From: Rhodovastum sp963709085
Lineage (GTDB): Bacteria > Pseudomonadota > Alphaproteobacteria > Acetobacterales > Acetobacteraceae
DNA length: 64,000 nt
Assembly (NCBI GenBank): GCA_963709085.1
Contig: CAVPVB010000007.1
Location: forward strand, 1,178,001 to 1,242,000
Direction of reading: 5' to 3'
The stretch's first letter is position 1, and each line of letters starts with the position of its first letter. Shown here in pieces: positions 39,354 to 48,999 of the stretch. The position numbers and the translations under genes are program-made. The notes under the pieces are model-generated. The model saw only the letters and a program-made list of their open reading frames with translations. It had not been told where the DNA came from and ran no database searches.

Positions 39354-40892
39354 ATGCCGAGGAGAAGGACACTGATGCGCCGGATCAAGGAAGTGCTGCG
39401 GCTGAAATACGAGATGGGACTGAATGACCGCCAGGTCGCCAGCAGTGTGCGGCTGGCCCGGTCGACGGTGCAGGACTACGTGCAACGCGTCGCCGCCAGC
39501 GGGCTGAACCCGCAGCAGTTGTGCGCCCTGGGCGATGCGGAGCTCGATCGCCGCCTGTTTCCGCCGCGCGAGCAGCGCAACACGGCGCGGCCGCTGCCGG
39601 ACTGGGAGGCGGTTGAGCGAGAGTCTCGTCGCCGCGGCGTGACGCTGCTGCTGCTGTGGCAGGAGTATAACGACGGGCAGCCCGACGGGTACCAGGTACA
39701 CGCAGTTCCTGCATCACTTCCGCGCCTGGCAGAAGGTGTCGCGGCCGCCGACGATGCGGCAGATTCACCGCGCGGGCGAGGCGCTCGAGGTCGACTACGC
39801 CGGGATGACGCTCACGGTGATGGACATGGGCCTGCCGCGGGAGGCGCAGGTGTTTGTGGCCTGCCTGCCGTGCTCGAACCTGGTCTACGCCGAGACGACC
39901 TGGACGCAGGGCCAGGAGGACTGGCTTGGCTCGCACGTGCGGGCGCTGACCGCCATCGGCGGCTGCCCGGAGAAGCTGGTACCGGACAACCTCAAGAGCG
40001 GCGTCACCAACGCCTGGTACTATGACCCGGGTACCTGAACCGCGCCTACTACGAGCTGGCGCAGCACTATGGCATCGCCATCGTTCCGGCGCGCGTACGC
40101 CGTCCGCGCGACAAGTCGTCGGTGGAAAGTGCAGTTAAGCACGTCGAGAGATGGGTTCTGGCACCGTTGCGCGACCGCCGGTTCCTCTCCCGCGCAGAGG
40201 CCAACGCGACGATCGCCGAGCTGGTCGAGGCCTGGAACAACCGCCCGTTCAGCCCGCCGCGTGAGGGCAGCCGGCGGTCGCTGTTCGAGGCGATCGAACG
40301 ATCGGCGCTGAAGCAACTGCCAGCCGAGCCGTTCGCCATCGGCCAGTGGCTGACCGCGCGCGTCAACGTCGACTACCACATCGCTGCCGACGATCACTAT
40401 TACTCGGTGCCGTATCGTCTCGTGCACGAACGGGTCGACGTGTTCGTGACCGCGACGGCGGTGAGCATGTTCGCCGGCGGCGAGCGGGTGGCCAGCCATG
40501 CGCGCAGCTTCCGGCGCGCCCAGCACACCACGCTCTCCGAGCACATGCCGCCGGCGCACCAGGCGATGGCACGGCGCACGCCGGAGAAGTTGCGTGAGGA
40601 CGCGGCGGCGCTGGGGATGGCGACCGGCGCCTATGTCGCCCGGCTGTTCGAAACGCGCGAGCATCCCGAACAGGGCGTGCGCGCCGCTCTCGGCGTGCTG
40701 CGGCTGGCGAAGACGTATGGCCGCGCCCGGCTGGAACTGGCCTGCGAGCGCGGGCTGGCGGCGGGCGCGCTGTCGTCGCGCTACGTCGAGCAGTTGCTCA
40801 AGGCCGACCAGCGCCAGCCCTTCCTTGACGCGCCGCACGACGAGGGCCTCGGCCAGCACGCCAACGTGCGTGGTCCCGGCTACTACAATTGA
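39354..40892 (+). pseudogene. istA: IS21 integrase istA, two frameshifts (IS21 #2)
   Basis: It starts MPRRRTLMRRIKEVLRLKYE, with an HTH at DRQVASSVRLARSTVQDYV. An extra G near 39694 (CAGGTACACG) shifts the frame after NDGQPDGYQ. Two extra G near 40030 (CCGGGTACC) shift it again before YLNRAYYELAQHYG. Total change is +3, so the first and last parts share a frame. The middle holds ALEVDYAGMTL, WTQGQEDWLGSHVRAL and VPDNLKSGV. The end is VRGPGYYN. Inactive as read. Confidence 0.88.
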
Positions 40893-40902
40893 GGGGGCGA
40901 GC

Positions 40903-41540
40903 ATGATCCACCCATCGATCGAGAAGCTGCGGCAGATGCGCCTGACCGGCATGGCCCGCGCGCTGGAAGAGCAACTCGGCCAACCCGATATCGCCGGGCT
41001 GTCGTTCGACGAACGCCTCGCCCTGCTGGTCGACCGCGAGGAGGTCGAGCGGCACAATCTCGCGCTGGCGCAGCGGCTGCGCGCGGCCCGGCTGCGCCAG
41101 GCCGCCTGCCCGGAGGACATCGACTACCGCACGCCGCGCGGCCTGGACCGCAGCCTGATGCGCAGGCTGGCCAGCGGCGACTGGCTGCGCCAGCACCATA
41201 ACGTTCTGGTTCTGGGGGCGACCGGCCTGGGCAAATCGTTCATCGCCTGTGCGCTCGGCAACCAGGCGGCGCGCGGCGGCCTGTCGGTGCGCTACCAGGG
41301 CCTGCCGCGGCTGCTCGATGACCTGGCGATGGCGCGCGCCGAGGGCAAATACGCCCGCCTGCTGGCGCAGGTGTCGAAGGTGCGGCTGCTGATCCTCGAC
41401 GACTGGCTGATGGTGAAGCTGACCGGCGAGCAGCGGCGCGACCTGCTGGAGGTGATCGACGACCGCCACCAGCGCGGCTCGACCATCCTGGCGACCCAGG
41501 TTCCGGTGGAACGCTGGCACGACCAGATCGCCGACCCGAC
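40903..41540 (+). pseudogene. istB: istB 5' part, cut by a serine-recombinase element (IS21 #2)
   Basis: It starts MIHPSIEKLRQMRLTGMARA 10 bp after istA. Walker A is GATGLGKSFIACAL, Walker B is RLLILDDW. The sequence leaves istB after QIADPT (41540). The missing end resumes at 44144 as IGDPTYADAILDRLVHNAHR and stops at 44344. Confidence 0.88.
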
Positions 41541-41544
41541 GCTT

Positions 41545-43710
41545 TCATGCTTCCTCTCTCTTTGAGCGGCTGGTGTGTCGTACACGTGTTTGGAGTTCGG
41601 CTGCCTGGTCGGGTGACAAATAAATCTGCCATGGCATGCCCTTGGCAAGCTGTCGTCCGGTCAACCAACCTTTGCGTAGCCAATCGAATATGGTCTGCGA
41701 GGTAATTCCTAGAATTTCGGCGGCGCCCTGCACCGAATAAGTTCCATCCGGCCAGCGAGACGGATTGGGGCCTGTTCCGTTGATTTTGACAGTCTCTATC
41801 CTCCATTTCTTTCGCAGGACGTGGATCATCTCGCCGGAGAATGGCGGGCCATGGGCCGTTCGGAACCCCTCGTCGTTCAGGATGGTGGCGATTTCGACAT
41901 CCATCTTCTGCATCCCGTTCAGCTCGATGATGCGGGTCCGCAGCAGGTCAGCGTCGGCATGCTGCGTGTAGCTCTGTACCCGCCGCTGAATCCAATGCTC
42001 GGTTACCGCGCCGGTCTGCCAGACGATCCTGATCCAAACGAAGCCTCGCCGCCGCTTCTGGTCCAGAGCGACTTCCTTGATGACCAGTCGGGCAATCTGC
42101 TTGCGATCTGCCGATGTCGTCGTTTCGGCACGCCAAAGCTGAGGCAGGTTCTCGCCGAGTGCCAGTATCTCCAGGCGATCGGCGTCAGCAAGAGAAACTA
42201 GCTGTTCCCGGCGCCAGGCGTCGTACTCCTGCTCTATTTGCTCTACTCTCCGTAGCTTTTCTTCCCACACGTGCTCCAGAGAGCGGGCCACAAGGCGGTT
42301 CTCGGGTTCCACTGCATCATACTGTCGCCGCGCGCGTTCGGCATCGTAACGCGCCCGCTCGCGCTTGAGCGACCATTGGCGCTCCAGCAGCCGGGCCTCC
42401 TCTTCGATCTCGCCCAACGCGGCGACCGCCAGGGCGATCTGATCCGGCGCAAGGGCGGTCAGGATCAGCCGCTCGACTTCGTCATCGACCAGGAGCGCAC
42501 GCACCTCCTGGCAACGCGGTTGTCCCTGCGCGCTGTGATCGGCAACGCACATGTAGACCGGGTAGTCGCCATGCGGCCCGGAATAACGCAGACACATCCG
42601 CCGGGCGCAGCGGCCGCATCTGACGATACCCTGCAACAAAGCAGTGCCTTTTCGCGGAACTCCAGGATGGTCTTTTTTATATCGGATGAGGTTGTCCGCG
42701 AGTTGTCTTTGGATGGACATGAACTCTTCCCAGTCCACGTATGCCGGGTGGGCATTCTTGAGACAAATAGACCAATCCTCCGGCGCGACAGCCATCGTTC
42801 CGATCCGGCCGCTCTGGGGATGCCGCCGCATCGGGTTCGGCTGCCGCCGTCCGTACACGTAGGCGCCAGCATAGGCCGGATTCTTCAGAATATGGATCAC
42901 ACGTGCACTGTCCGCCGGCTGCCAGATGACGTCATGTGGCGCCGGGCCATGCAGCGGTCGCACCGGCAGCAACAGATTGCCGCGACGCAGATATCGCATC
43001 ACCGCCTTGGCGCTGCGCAACTCTCGAAACTTCGCAAACACCAGTCGGACCCGCTCCTGCACCTCTTCGTCCGGGTTGAGCGTCACGCCGCCGTCGCGGC
43101 CGTGCGTCAAGCCAGCCGGAAGCGGCAGCCGCAGCTCGCCACGCGCCGCCTTCTGTCGTTCGCCCTGGTGCAGACGGACCTTGATCTGATGCAGTTCGGC
43201 CTCGCTCATGATCCCCGACAGCCCAAGCAACAGCCGATCGTGATATGCCGCCGGATCATACAGTCGTTCTCCATCGGCGATCAGCACGCCGAACAGCGAA
43301 CACAGTTCCAGAAGCTGATGCCAGTCGCGGTTGTTTCGTGCCAATCTTGACGCATCCAGGCTCATAACGAGTCCTGCCTTGCCGAGTCCAACCTCGGCAA
43401 TCAGCCGCTGAAATCCATGCCTGTCGCAGCTCGACGTTCCAGACTTCCCAAGGTCATCATCAATGACATGGACACGCTCTCGCGGCCAGCCCAGCAAGAC
43501 GGCTCTCTCCACCAAACGATACTGCAGCTCCGTGCTTTCCTGGTGATGACGGACTTGGCCAAGCGACGACTGGCGTACATAGACATACGCGAGCTTGGCA
43601 CGGTGCGCCGTCGCAATGCGTTCTTCAGGGAACGATGCCGTTGTCAGCACGATGCGTCTCCAACTCCCGGGGTGCCGCCCGTCGCAAGCGTTGGAGAAGC
43701 TGGCCGACAT
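41545..43710 (-). CDS. Large serine recombinase
   Basis: 721 residues. The N-terminal resolvase domain holds the catalytic Ser region VYVRQSSLGQVRHHQES and LVMSLDASRLARNNRDWHQL. A recombinase domain follows, then a zinc ribbon (CGRCARRMCLRYSG, CVADH), a coiled coil at about residues 440-500, and a C-terminal HTH (YSVQGAAEILGITSQTIFDW). It joins attP and attB sites and integrates its element. The gene ends 4 bp from the junction with istB. The start could also be the GTG giving VLTTASFPEERIATAHRAKL. The frame is complete and looks functional. Confidence 0.9.
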   Translation of the reverse strand: MSASFSNACDGRHPGSWRRIVLTTASFPEERIATAHRAKLAYVYVRQSSLGQVRHHQESTELQYRLVERAVLLGWPRERVHVIDDDLGKSGTSSCDRHGFQRLIAEVGLGKAGLVMSLDASRLARNNRDWHQLLELCSLFGVLIADGERLYDPAAYHDRLLLGLSGIMSEAELHQIKVRLHQGERQKAARGELRLPLPAGLTHGRDGGVTLNPDEEVQERVRLVFAKFRELRSAKAVMRYLRRGNLLLPVRPLHGPAPHDVIWQPADSARVIHILKNPAYAGAYVYGRRQPNPMRRHPQSGRIGTMAVAPEDWSICLKNAHPAYVDWEEFMSIQRQLADNLIRYKKDHPGVPRKGTALLQGIVRCGRCARRMCLRYSGPHGDYPVYMCVADHSAQGQPRCQEVRALLVDDEVERLILTALAPDQIALAVAALGEIEEEARLLERQWSLKRERARYDAERARRQYDAVEPENRLVARSLEHVWEEKLRRVEQIEQEYDAWRREQLVSLADADRLEILALGENLPQLWRAETTTSADRKQIARLVIKEVALDQKRRRGFVWIRIVWQTGAVTEHWIQRRVQSYTQHADADLLRTRIIELNGMQKMDVEIATILNDEGFRTAHGPPFSGEMIHVLRKKWRIETVKINGTGPNPSRWPDGTYSVQGAAEILGITSQTIFDWLRKGWLTGRQLAKGMPWQIYLSPDQAAELQTRVRHTSRSKREEA

Positions 43711-44120
43711 GCTGAGCCAGTTGGCGCTGCTTCTCCACCGGGAGTTGGGGCCACAGGCGAAACGCCCCCGCTCGGGATTTCGTCGGCCCCGATCTTCTCT
43801 GGCTGGCTGGGCGTTCGATCGGGCAATGCTCTGCCCTCGAAATCTCCATTGCCGGAGGCGAGCATGGCCCGGACGTGATTCGCCAACGGCAAAAGGGTGC
43901 GCACGGAAATGTGCATTTGCCGGTCCGAAGCCTGCGGCGACGCCTCCAGTCCAGGAGACAGGTCCGTGGCAACGCGCGGGATGGACCGCTCCCGCCCGTC
44001 CGGTAGTCGGACCACGATCAGGTCAGGCCCGCGCCCTGACCAACGCCCGCTGACCGGCAAGCAACTGCCATAGAGCGGATGGTGAGGATCAATGATCCGG
44101 ACTTGAGAGACTCGCCGCTC
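43644..44120 (-). CDS. Small protein upstream of the serine recombinase
   Basis: Reading from about 44120 gives RIIDPHHPLYGSCLPVSGRW, then GPDLIVVRLPDGRERSIPRV and a longer Gly/Pro-rich tail. The HPLYG and IVVRLPDGR pattern is typical of short proteins encoded just before this type of recombinase, from memory. The start codon is uncertain (TTG at 44060 is the latest option). Its end overlaps the recombinase start in another frame. Confidence 0.6.
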   Translation of the reverse strand, partial: ERRVSQVRIIDPHHPLYGSCLPVSGRWSGRGPDLIVVRLPDGRERSIPRVATDLSPGLEASPQASDRQMHISVRTLLPLANHVRAMLASGNGDFEGRALPDRTPSQPEKIGADEIPSGGVSPVAPTPGGEAAPTGSACRPASPTLATGGTPGVGDASC

Positions 44121-44143
44121 AATCTCAGCGGCATCATGCGATG

Positions 44144-44344
44144 ATCGGCGATCCGACCTACGCCGACGCGATCCTGGACCGGCTGGTGCACAACGCCCAT
44201 CGCATCGAGCTGCACGGCCGCTCGATGCGCGGGCCGAAGCCGCCGGAGGGCGACAAGACCAGCGCGAATACGGAGTTGACCGAAGTTATCCCCGATATTC
44301 ACGCTATCCACAGCCCCGCATCATCAACGGAAAGGAAGACTTAA
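44144..44344 (+). pseudogene. istB: istB 3' part (IS21 #2)
   Basis: It continues the IstB frame broken at 41540: IGDPTYADAILDRLVHNAHR, then IELHGRSMRGPKPPE, stop at 44342-44344. The 14-bp overlap with the left half differs at two positions, as if the incoming element brought its own version of the site. Confidence 0.8.
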
Positions 44345-44442
44345 TGAGTAGATAGTAGTTGCTTCCCGGAAGGAAGTCAAGCTAGAGTTGTTCTGCCAAG
44401 AGAGAACCTGCGGAAGTGGGTGCCCAAAACCCTTCGGAGAAG

Positions 44443-44545
44443 GTGCCGGATTACAGCGTGATCCGGTGCCGGTTTCGAGCGTGATGAGGTGCCGCTTTGC
44501 AGCGTGATGACCTGCCGGTTTGGAGCGTGCCGGGGTGCCGAATTC
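44443..44545 (-). repeat. IS21 #2 right terminal repeat array
   Basis: Four imperfect repeats with core GCCGGTTTCGAGCGTGATGA, the inverse of those at 39150-39256. They end where the IS66 fragment begins. Confidence 0.8.
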
Positions 44546-45463
44546 AGCGTGACCGCCACTCCCGGCTCGCCGTTCGGCCCCGGGTTGTGCGCGCTCATCA
44601 TTCATCTGCACGTGACCCAGGCGATCAGCTTCGAGCGGCTGTCGCGCCTGCTCGGCGAAGTTTTCGGGGTCGCCGTCAGCGAGGGGGCGATCGCCAATAT
44701 TCTGGCTCGCGCGCAGAAACCGCTGGTGACCGCGGCGGCGCCGATCGCCGCGGCGGAGCGGGCGAGTGCCGTGGTGGGATCGGACGAAACCTCGGCGCGG
44801 GTCGGTGGCAAGACCTGGTGGCAGTGGGTGCTGCTGTCCTCGACAGCGATCTGCCACGTCATTGTGCCGCAGCGAGCGGCGTCGGTGGTCGAGGCGTTCC
44901 TCGAAGGCGCCCGGCCGGAGATCTGGGTGGCCGATCGCTACGCCGCCCAGGACGGCCACGGCGCGGCGCGCCAGCTTTGTCTGGCGCATCTGCTGTGCGA
45001 TGCGCAGTATGCGATCGACGAGGGCGATAGCATGTTCGCCTGCGGCTTCAAGTTCCTGCTGTTGCGGGCAATGACGATCGGCCGTCGCCGGCCTGACCTC
45101 AAGGACAGCACGCTGCGGCAATACCTTGGCGATCTCGAACGCCGGCTCGACCGGCTGTTGTCGGGCGCCATCCCCGACACGCCGGCAGCCCGCCGCCTGT
45201 TCAACGCCATGCGTCGTGACCGCGACGACCTGTTCCGCTTCGTCATCCGCCGCGACGTGCCATACACCAACAACGCTTGTGAGCGGGCGCTGCGGCCATC
45301 GGTGATCTTCCGCAAGGTCACCGGCTGCTTCCGCTCGCAATGGGGCGCCAAGGTCTACGCCGCCGCCGCCTCGGTGATCGCCACCGGTCGCCTCTATGGC
45401 CTCACCGCGCTCCAGGCGCTCGCCAACGCACTCGCCGGAAAGCCCGTTATCCAGGCAGTTTGA
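44546..45463 (+). pseudogene. tnpC: IS66 tnpC, N-terminally truncated (copy c)
   Basis: It begins GSPFGPGLCALIIHLHVTQA. SAVVGSDETSARVGGKTWWQ carries the first Asp, EIWVADRYAAQDGHG the second, and YTNNACERALRPSVIFRK the Glu region. The end ALAGKPVIQAV is followed at 45477-45491 by the terminus GGGGTGAGCAGTTAC. The N-terminal third is replaced by the end of IS21 #2. Confidence 0.85.
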
Positions 45464-45491
45464 ACCCCGCCGCCAAGGGGTGAGCAGTTAC

Positions 45492-46419
45492 CAGATCGCC
45501 ACCGACGCCAAATCCAACGAGATCACCGCGGTGCCGAAGTTGCTGGCGATGCTGTCCCTGAAAGGGACGATCGTGACCGCCGACGCGCTCAACTGCCAGC
45601 GCACGATTGCTCAGCAGATCGTCGATCAGGGCGGCGACTATGCCCTGGCGCTGAAGGGCAACCAGGGCACGCTGCATGATGATGTCCGTACGTTCTTCAA
45701 TGACCCGGCCAGCACACCGGCGGCGAGCGCGCAAAGCGTGGATGCCGATCACGGCCGCATCGAGACCCGCACGGCCACGGTCTGGACCGATATCGAGTGG
45801 TTGCAGCGGGATCATCACTGGCCCGGCCTGGCGGCCATCGGCAAGGTTGTCCGTATCCGTGAAACCGCGAGCAAGACCACCACCGAGACCGCCTACTATC
45901 TGCTCAGCACAGCAGTATCCGCGACACGCTTCAACGAGGTCGTCCGCGAGCACTGGGGTGTGGAAAACCGGCTGCACTGGCGGCTGGATGTCGTGATGAA
46001 CGAGGATCAGGACCGGACCCGACTGGGCAACGGGCCACACAATCTCGCGGTCCGGCGACACATGGCCCCGAACATCATGCAAAAGGATGGCTCGAAGGCG
46101 TCTCTGCGCGGCAAGTTCCAACGGGCCGGTTGGAACGATGCCTATCTCTCCAGACCTTACCTTTACCCGCATCGTGGCAAAGCCCTGCGCCACTATAGAA
46201 CGACATCATGTCGATCCGCAGCCGAGCGCCGAAAATGGCAGATTTTCCAAATGCCCGTTGCGAAAGCGGGCGTATGCTGCACCTGCGTTCCAAGGGGCTT
46301 CCCTCAGCTACGGCGCACAGATGGCTAGGCTAACATAATGATAAAATTGCATCTTTCTAGATGCGGGTAAAGGTAAGCTCTCCAAACTCCTCGGATCCTT
46401 CCGAAATGCGATTGCCCTG
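45492..46419 (+). pseudogene. ISAs1 transposase fragment (copy C), split by MITE-A
   Basis: It begins abruptly at QIATDAKSNEITAVPKLLAM, where the IS66 terminus ends. VTADALNCQRTIAQQI and HWGVENRLHWRLDVVMNED are preserved. MITE-A copy 4 lies after NDAYLS. The final stop TGA of the intact copy (52735-53892) is CGA here, so the frame would run into flanking DNA. The element end CGATTGCCCTG closes at 46419. Confidence 0.88.
46156..46377 (+). mobile_element. MITE-A copy 4, 222 bp
   Basis: Flanked by CTCTCCAGAC (46146-46155) and CTCTCCAAAC (46378-46387), a 10-bp duplication with one change. The intact ISAs1 at 52735 shows the empty site. Confidence 0.93.
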
Positions 46420-46628
46420 AGCGCCCCCTTGAGCTGCCAATCGCGCGGCAGGATGTCATTGGCATGGCCATGGCTCGTCATCGCGCCGAACGAATACAGC
46501 GTGGCGATACGCTGTCCGGGCAAGGCGCCGAGCCGGACAGAGGCAGCCGCCCAGGCGGCTGCCTCGATGGCATGCAGCACGATCGCCAGCAGCGCCACCA
46601 CGGCCAGCCGCATCAGGAACATCGGCAT
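46420..46628 (-). pseudogene. Two-helix channel-like protein, 3' truncated
   Basis: It starts MPMFLMRLAVVALLAIVLHA and continues AIEAAAWAAASVRLGALPGQ, then TLYSFGAMTSHGHAN. This resembles small ion-channel family membrane proteins with a LYS-GAM-T-GHA loop. ISAs1 copy C removes the rest after WQLKGAL. More N-terminal coding may lie upstream in another frame (DWIWSLPLILLAV near 46665). Confidence 0.55.
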
Positions 46629-46851
46629 GGGTCGCCGGCGCGGGACGCCGCCGGTCGACAGCTAGCAGGATGAGCGGGAGGCTCCAGATCCAGTCAGCCA
46701 CCCACAAAACACCTTCCGTATTCAAGGTCCGGTTGCTCCCCGATGAGGGGGGCCGAAGGCTGCGCATGGCGTCCAGCAGATACGAACGTCTTCTCCCAAC
46801 GCCGCGGCGTGCCAACGTTGCGGGGGGAATGAACCGCAATATCTGAAGGCC

Positions 46852-47982
46852 ATGCTCCCCGACCCAAGCGAGCGCCCAGTCTATATCGGCAGCGACATCT
46901 ACCGCCGCCCGACCTACGGCCCGAAGCACCCGCTTGCCATCCCCCGGGTATCCACCACCACCGACCTGATCCGCGCCATGGGCTGGCTCGATCCGGCCGC
47001 CTATGTCGAGGCGCCGATGGCGACCGACGCGCAGATCACCCGGTTCCACCATCCCGCCTACCTCGCCGCGCTGCAACGCGCCGAGGCGGCGCAAACCGTG
47101 TCGCCCGAGGATCGCGCCCGCTTTCGCATCGGCGCCGACGGCAACCCGGTGTATCGCGACATGTATCGCCGCCCCGCCACCTCGGCCGGCGGCGCCCTGC
47201 TGGCGGCGCGCCTGACCGCGCCCGGCGGCGTGGTGCACTGCCCGGGCGGCGGCACCCATCACGGCCGGCCGGACCGGGCGAGCGGGTTCTGCTACCTCAA
47301 CGACCCGGTGCTGTTGATGCTGGCCTGGCTCGACCAGGGGTTGCAGCGAATCGTCTATCTCGACATCGACGCGCATCACGGCGACGGCGTGCAGGACGCA
47401 TTCCACGATGATCCGCGCGTGTTCACCCTCTCCATCCACGAGGCCGGGCGCTGGCCGTTCACCGGCACGGCGGACGACCGCGCCGGCGGGGCGGCGCGCA
47501 ATTTCCCGGTGCCGCGCGGCTTCAACGACAGCGAAATGCGCCACCTGATGCAGCACGCGGTGCTGCCGCTCATCCGCGCCCGACAGCCCCAGGCGATCCT
47601 GCTGCAAGCCGGCGCCGACGCGCTGGAGGAGGACCCGCTGGCACGCCTGTCCCTGTCCAACAACGCCCATCTGGACGTAACGGCTTGCCTGCTCGGCATG
47701 GCGCCGAGGCTGGTCGTGGTCGGGGGAGGCGGCTACAACCCCTTCACTGTCGGGCGTTGCTGGGCGGGGATCTGGGCCGTACTGAACGGCCTTTCGATTC
47801 CGTCCCGCACGTCGCCGGCGGCGGAGGCCGTGCTGCGAGGGCTGACCTACAACCGCGCGGCCGGCCGCGATCCGCCGGAGCACTGGTTAACCACGTTGCG
47901 TGACCTGCCGCGCGAGGGTTGCGTCCGAGATGAAATATGGCGCCTGGCCGAGATGGCGCTGAAGGAGAGACCGCCAGCATGA
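46852..47982 (+). CDS. AcuC-like histone deacetylase family protein
   Basis: 376 residues, starting MLPDPSERPVYIGSDIYRRP. The arginase/deacetylase fold is marked by GGGTHHGRPDRASGFCYLND, the zinc and charge-relay residues in IVYLDIDAHHGDGVQDAFH, a middle NFPVPRGFND, and VVVGGGGYNPFTVGRCW. AcuC-type enzymes remove acyl groups from lysines, for example on acetyl-CoA synthetase. Its stop overlaps the next start by ATGA, so the two genes are translationally coupled. Confidence 0.88.
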   Translation: MLPDPSERPVYIGSDIYRRPTYGPKHPLAIPRVSTTTDLIRAMGWLDPAAYVEAPMATDAQITRFHHPAYLAALQRAEAAQTVSPEDRARFRIGADGNPVYRDMYRRPATSAGGALLAARLTAPGGVVHCPGGGTHHGRPDRASGFCYLNDPVLLMLAWLDQGLQRIVYLDIDAHHGDGVQDAFHDDPRVFTLSIHEAGRWPFTGTADDRAGGAARNFPVPRGFNDSEMRHLMQHAVLPLIRARQPQAILLQAGADALEEDPLARLSLSNNAHLDVTACLLGMAPRLVVVGGGGYNPFTVGRCWAGIWAVLNGLSIPSRTSPAAEAVLRGLTYNRAAGRDPPEHWLTTLRDLPREGCVRDEIWRLAEMALKERPPA

Positions 47983-48470
47983 CCCGTCGCTCACTGTTCG
48001 CCGCCCTGCTCGCCGGCCCGCTGCTGATCGCCCCGGCTTGCGCCCAGACCGGTTACGCGCAGACGGGCCCGCAGCCGGAACTGCCGAAGGAAAAACTGGT
48101 GATCGTCACCCATGACGGCAAGCAGCATGATTTCCAGGTCGAAATGGCACTGAGCATGGACCAGCAGATCACCGGCCTGATGTTCCGCCCCAGCGTGCCG
48201 GCGGATGGCGGCATGCTGTTCGACTGGGGGACGCCGCGCGAGAGCCAGATGTGGATGCGCAACACGATATCCAGCCTGGACATGCTGTTCATCAACGCCG
48301 ACGGCAGCATCCGCAGCATTGCCGAGCACACCGTGCCGCAGAGCCTGGCGGTGATCGACAGCCGCGGCCCGGTGCGGGCGACGCTGGAAGTGGCGGCCGG
48401 CACGGCGGAGCGGCTGGACATCCGGGTGGGCGATCACGTGCTGCAGCGGATTTTCGGCACCGCGCCCTGA
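47979..48470 (+). CDS. DUF192 family exported protein
   Basis: 163 residues with an N-terminal signal peptide (MTRRSLFAALLAGPLLIAPA, cleavage near CAQ). The DUF192 pattern is clear: VEMALSMDQQITGLMFR, GGMLFDWG and MWMRNTISSLDMLFINADG. The family has a small barrel fold and unknown function. It overlaps the upstream deacetylase gene by 4 bp. Confidence 0.88.
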   Translation: MTRRSLFAALLAGPLLIAPACAQTGYAQTGPQPELPKEKLVIVTHDGKQHDFQVEMALSMDQQITGLMFRPSVPADGGMLFDWGTPRESQMWMRNTISSLDMLFINADGSIRSIAEHTVPQSLAVIDSRGPVRATLEVAAGTAERLDIRVGDHVLQRIFGTAP

Positions 48471-48716
48471 TCGGACTGGGCCGATCAGGGCTGGCACCTG
48501 ACCTGAGTAACTATTGACGCGGCTTGTGCGATCTTGGACATACGATGTCAAACTTTGCAGTGTATGGCTTATGTTTCCGAGATGGCGGTTCTGGGGACCG
48601 CCCAAGCCGGGGGCTCCTCGCTGTTTCATGTGGGTGGCCCACACGCGCAGGTTGAGTGTTGGGGCGACCGGCCGATGACCTGGCTGGTGACGGGGCGCAG
48701 CGAAAGGGGTTGATCC

Positions 48717-48938
48717 CTTACCTTTACCCGCATCTAGAAAGATGCAATTTTATCATTATGTTAGCCTAGCCATCTGTGCGCCGTAGCTGAGGGAAGCCCC
48801 TTGGAACGCAGGTGCAGCATACGCCCGCTTTCGCAACGGGCATTTGGAAAATCTGCCATTTTCGGCGCTCGGCTGCGGATCGACATGATGTCGTTCTATA
48901 GTAGCGCAGGGCTTTGCCACGATGCGGGTAAAGGTAAG
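48717..48938 (-). mobile_element. MITE-A copy 5, 222 bp
   Basis: The 10-bp duplication GGGTTGATCC is perfect (48707-48716 and 48939-48948). It lies about 60 bp before the ISL3 transposase start, where its promoter would be. Confidence 0.95.
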
Positions 48939-48999
48939 GGGTTGATCCTGGTGCGCAACCTGGCATGGCTGCGCACCGGAAAGACCGGAGCGATCGAGC

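Larger units (their letters stand above)
41541..44157 (-). mobile_element. Serine-recombinase element inserted in istB
   Basis: It is bounded by the imperfect direct repeats ATCGCCGACCCGAC (41527-41540) and ATCGGCGATCCGAC (44144-44157), as expected for attL and attR with a short shared core. It contains the recombinase gene and at least one upstream gene. Confidence 0.75.

Noticed and set aside
44443..44545. A possible CRISPR-like array because of short repeats with spacers
   Set aside because: The repeats are imperfect, only four, nearly contiguous, and mirrored at 39150-39256 at the other end of IS21. They are IS21 terminal binding repeats.
48471..48609. Possible tRNA or small RNA between the DUF192 gene and ISL3
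   Set aside because: Short G+C-rich pairs can be drawn, but there is no cloverleaf, anticodon arm or CCA-like end.
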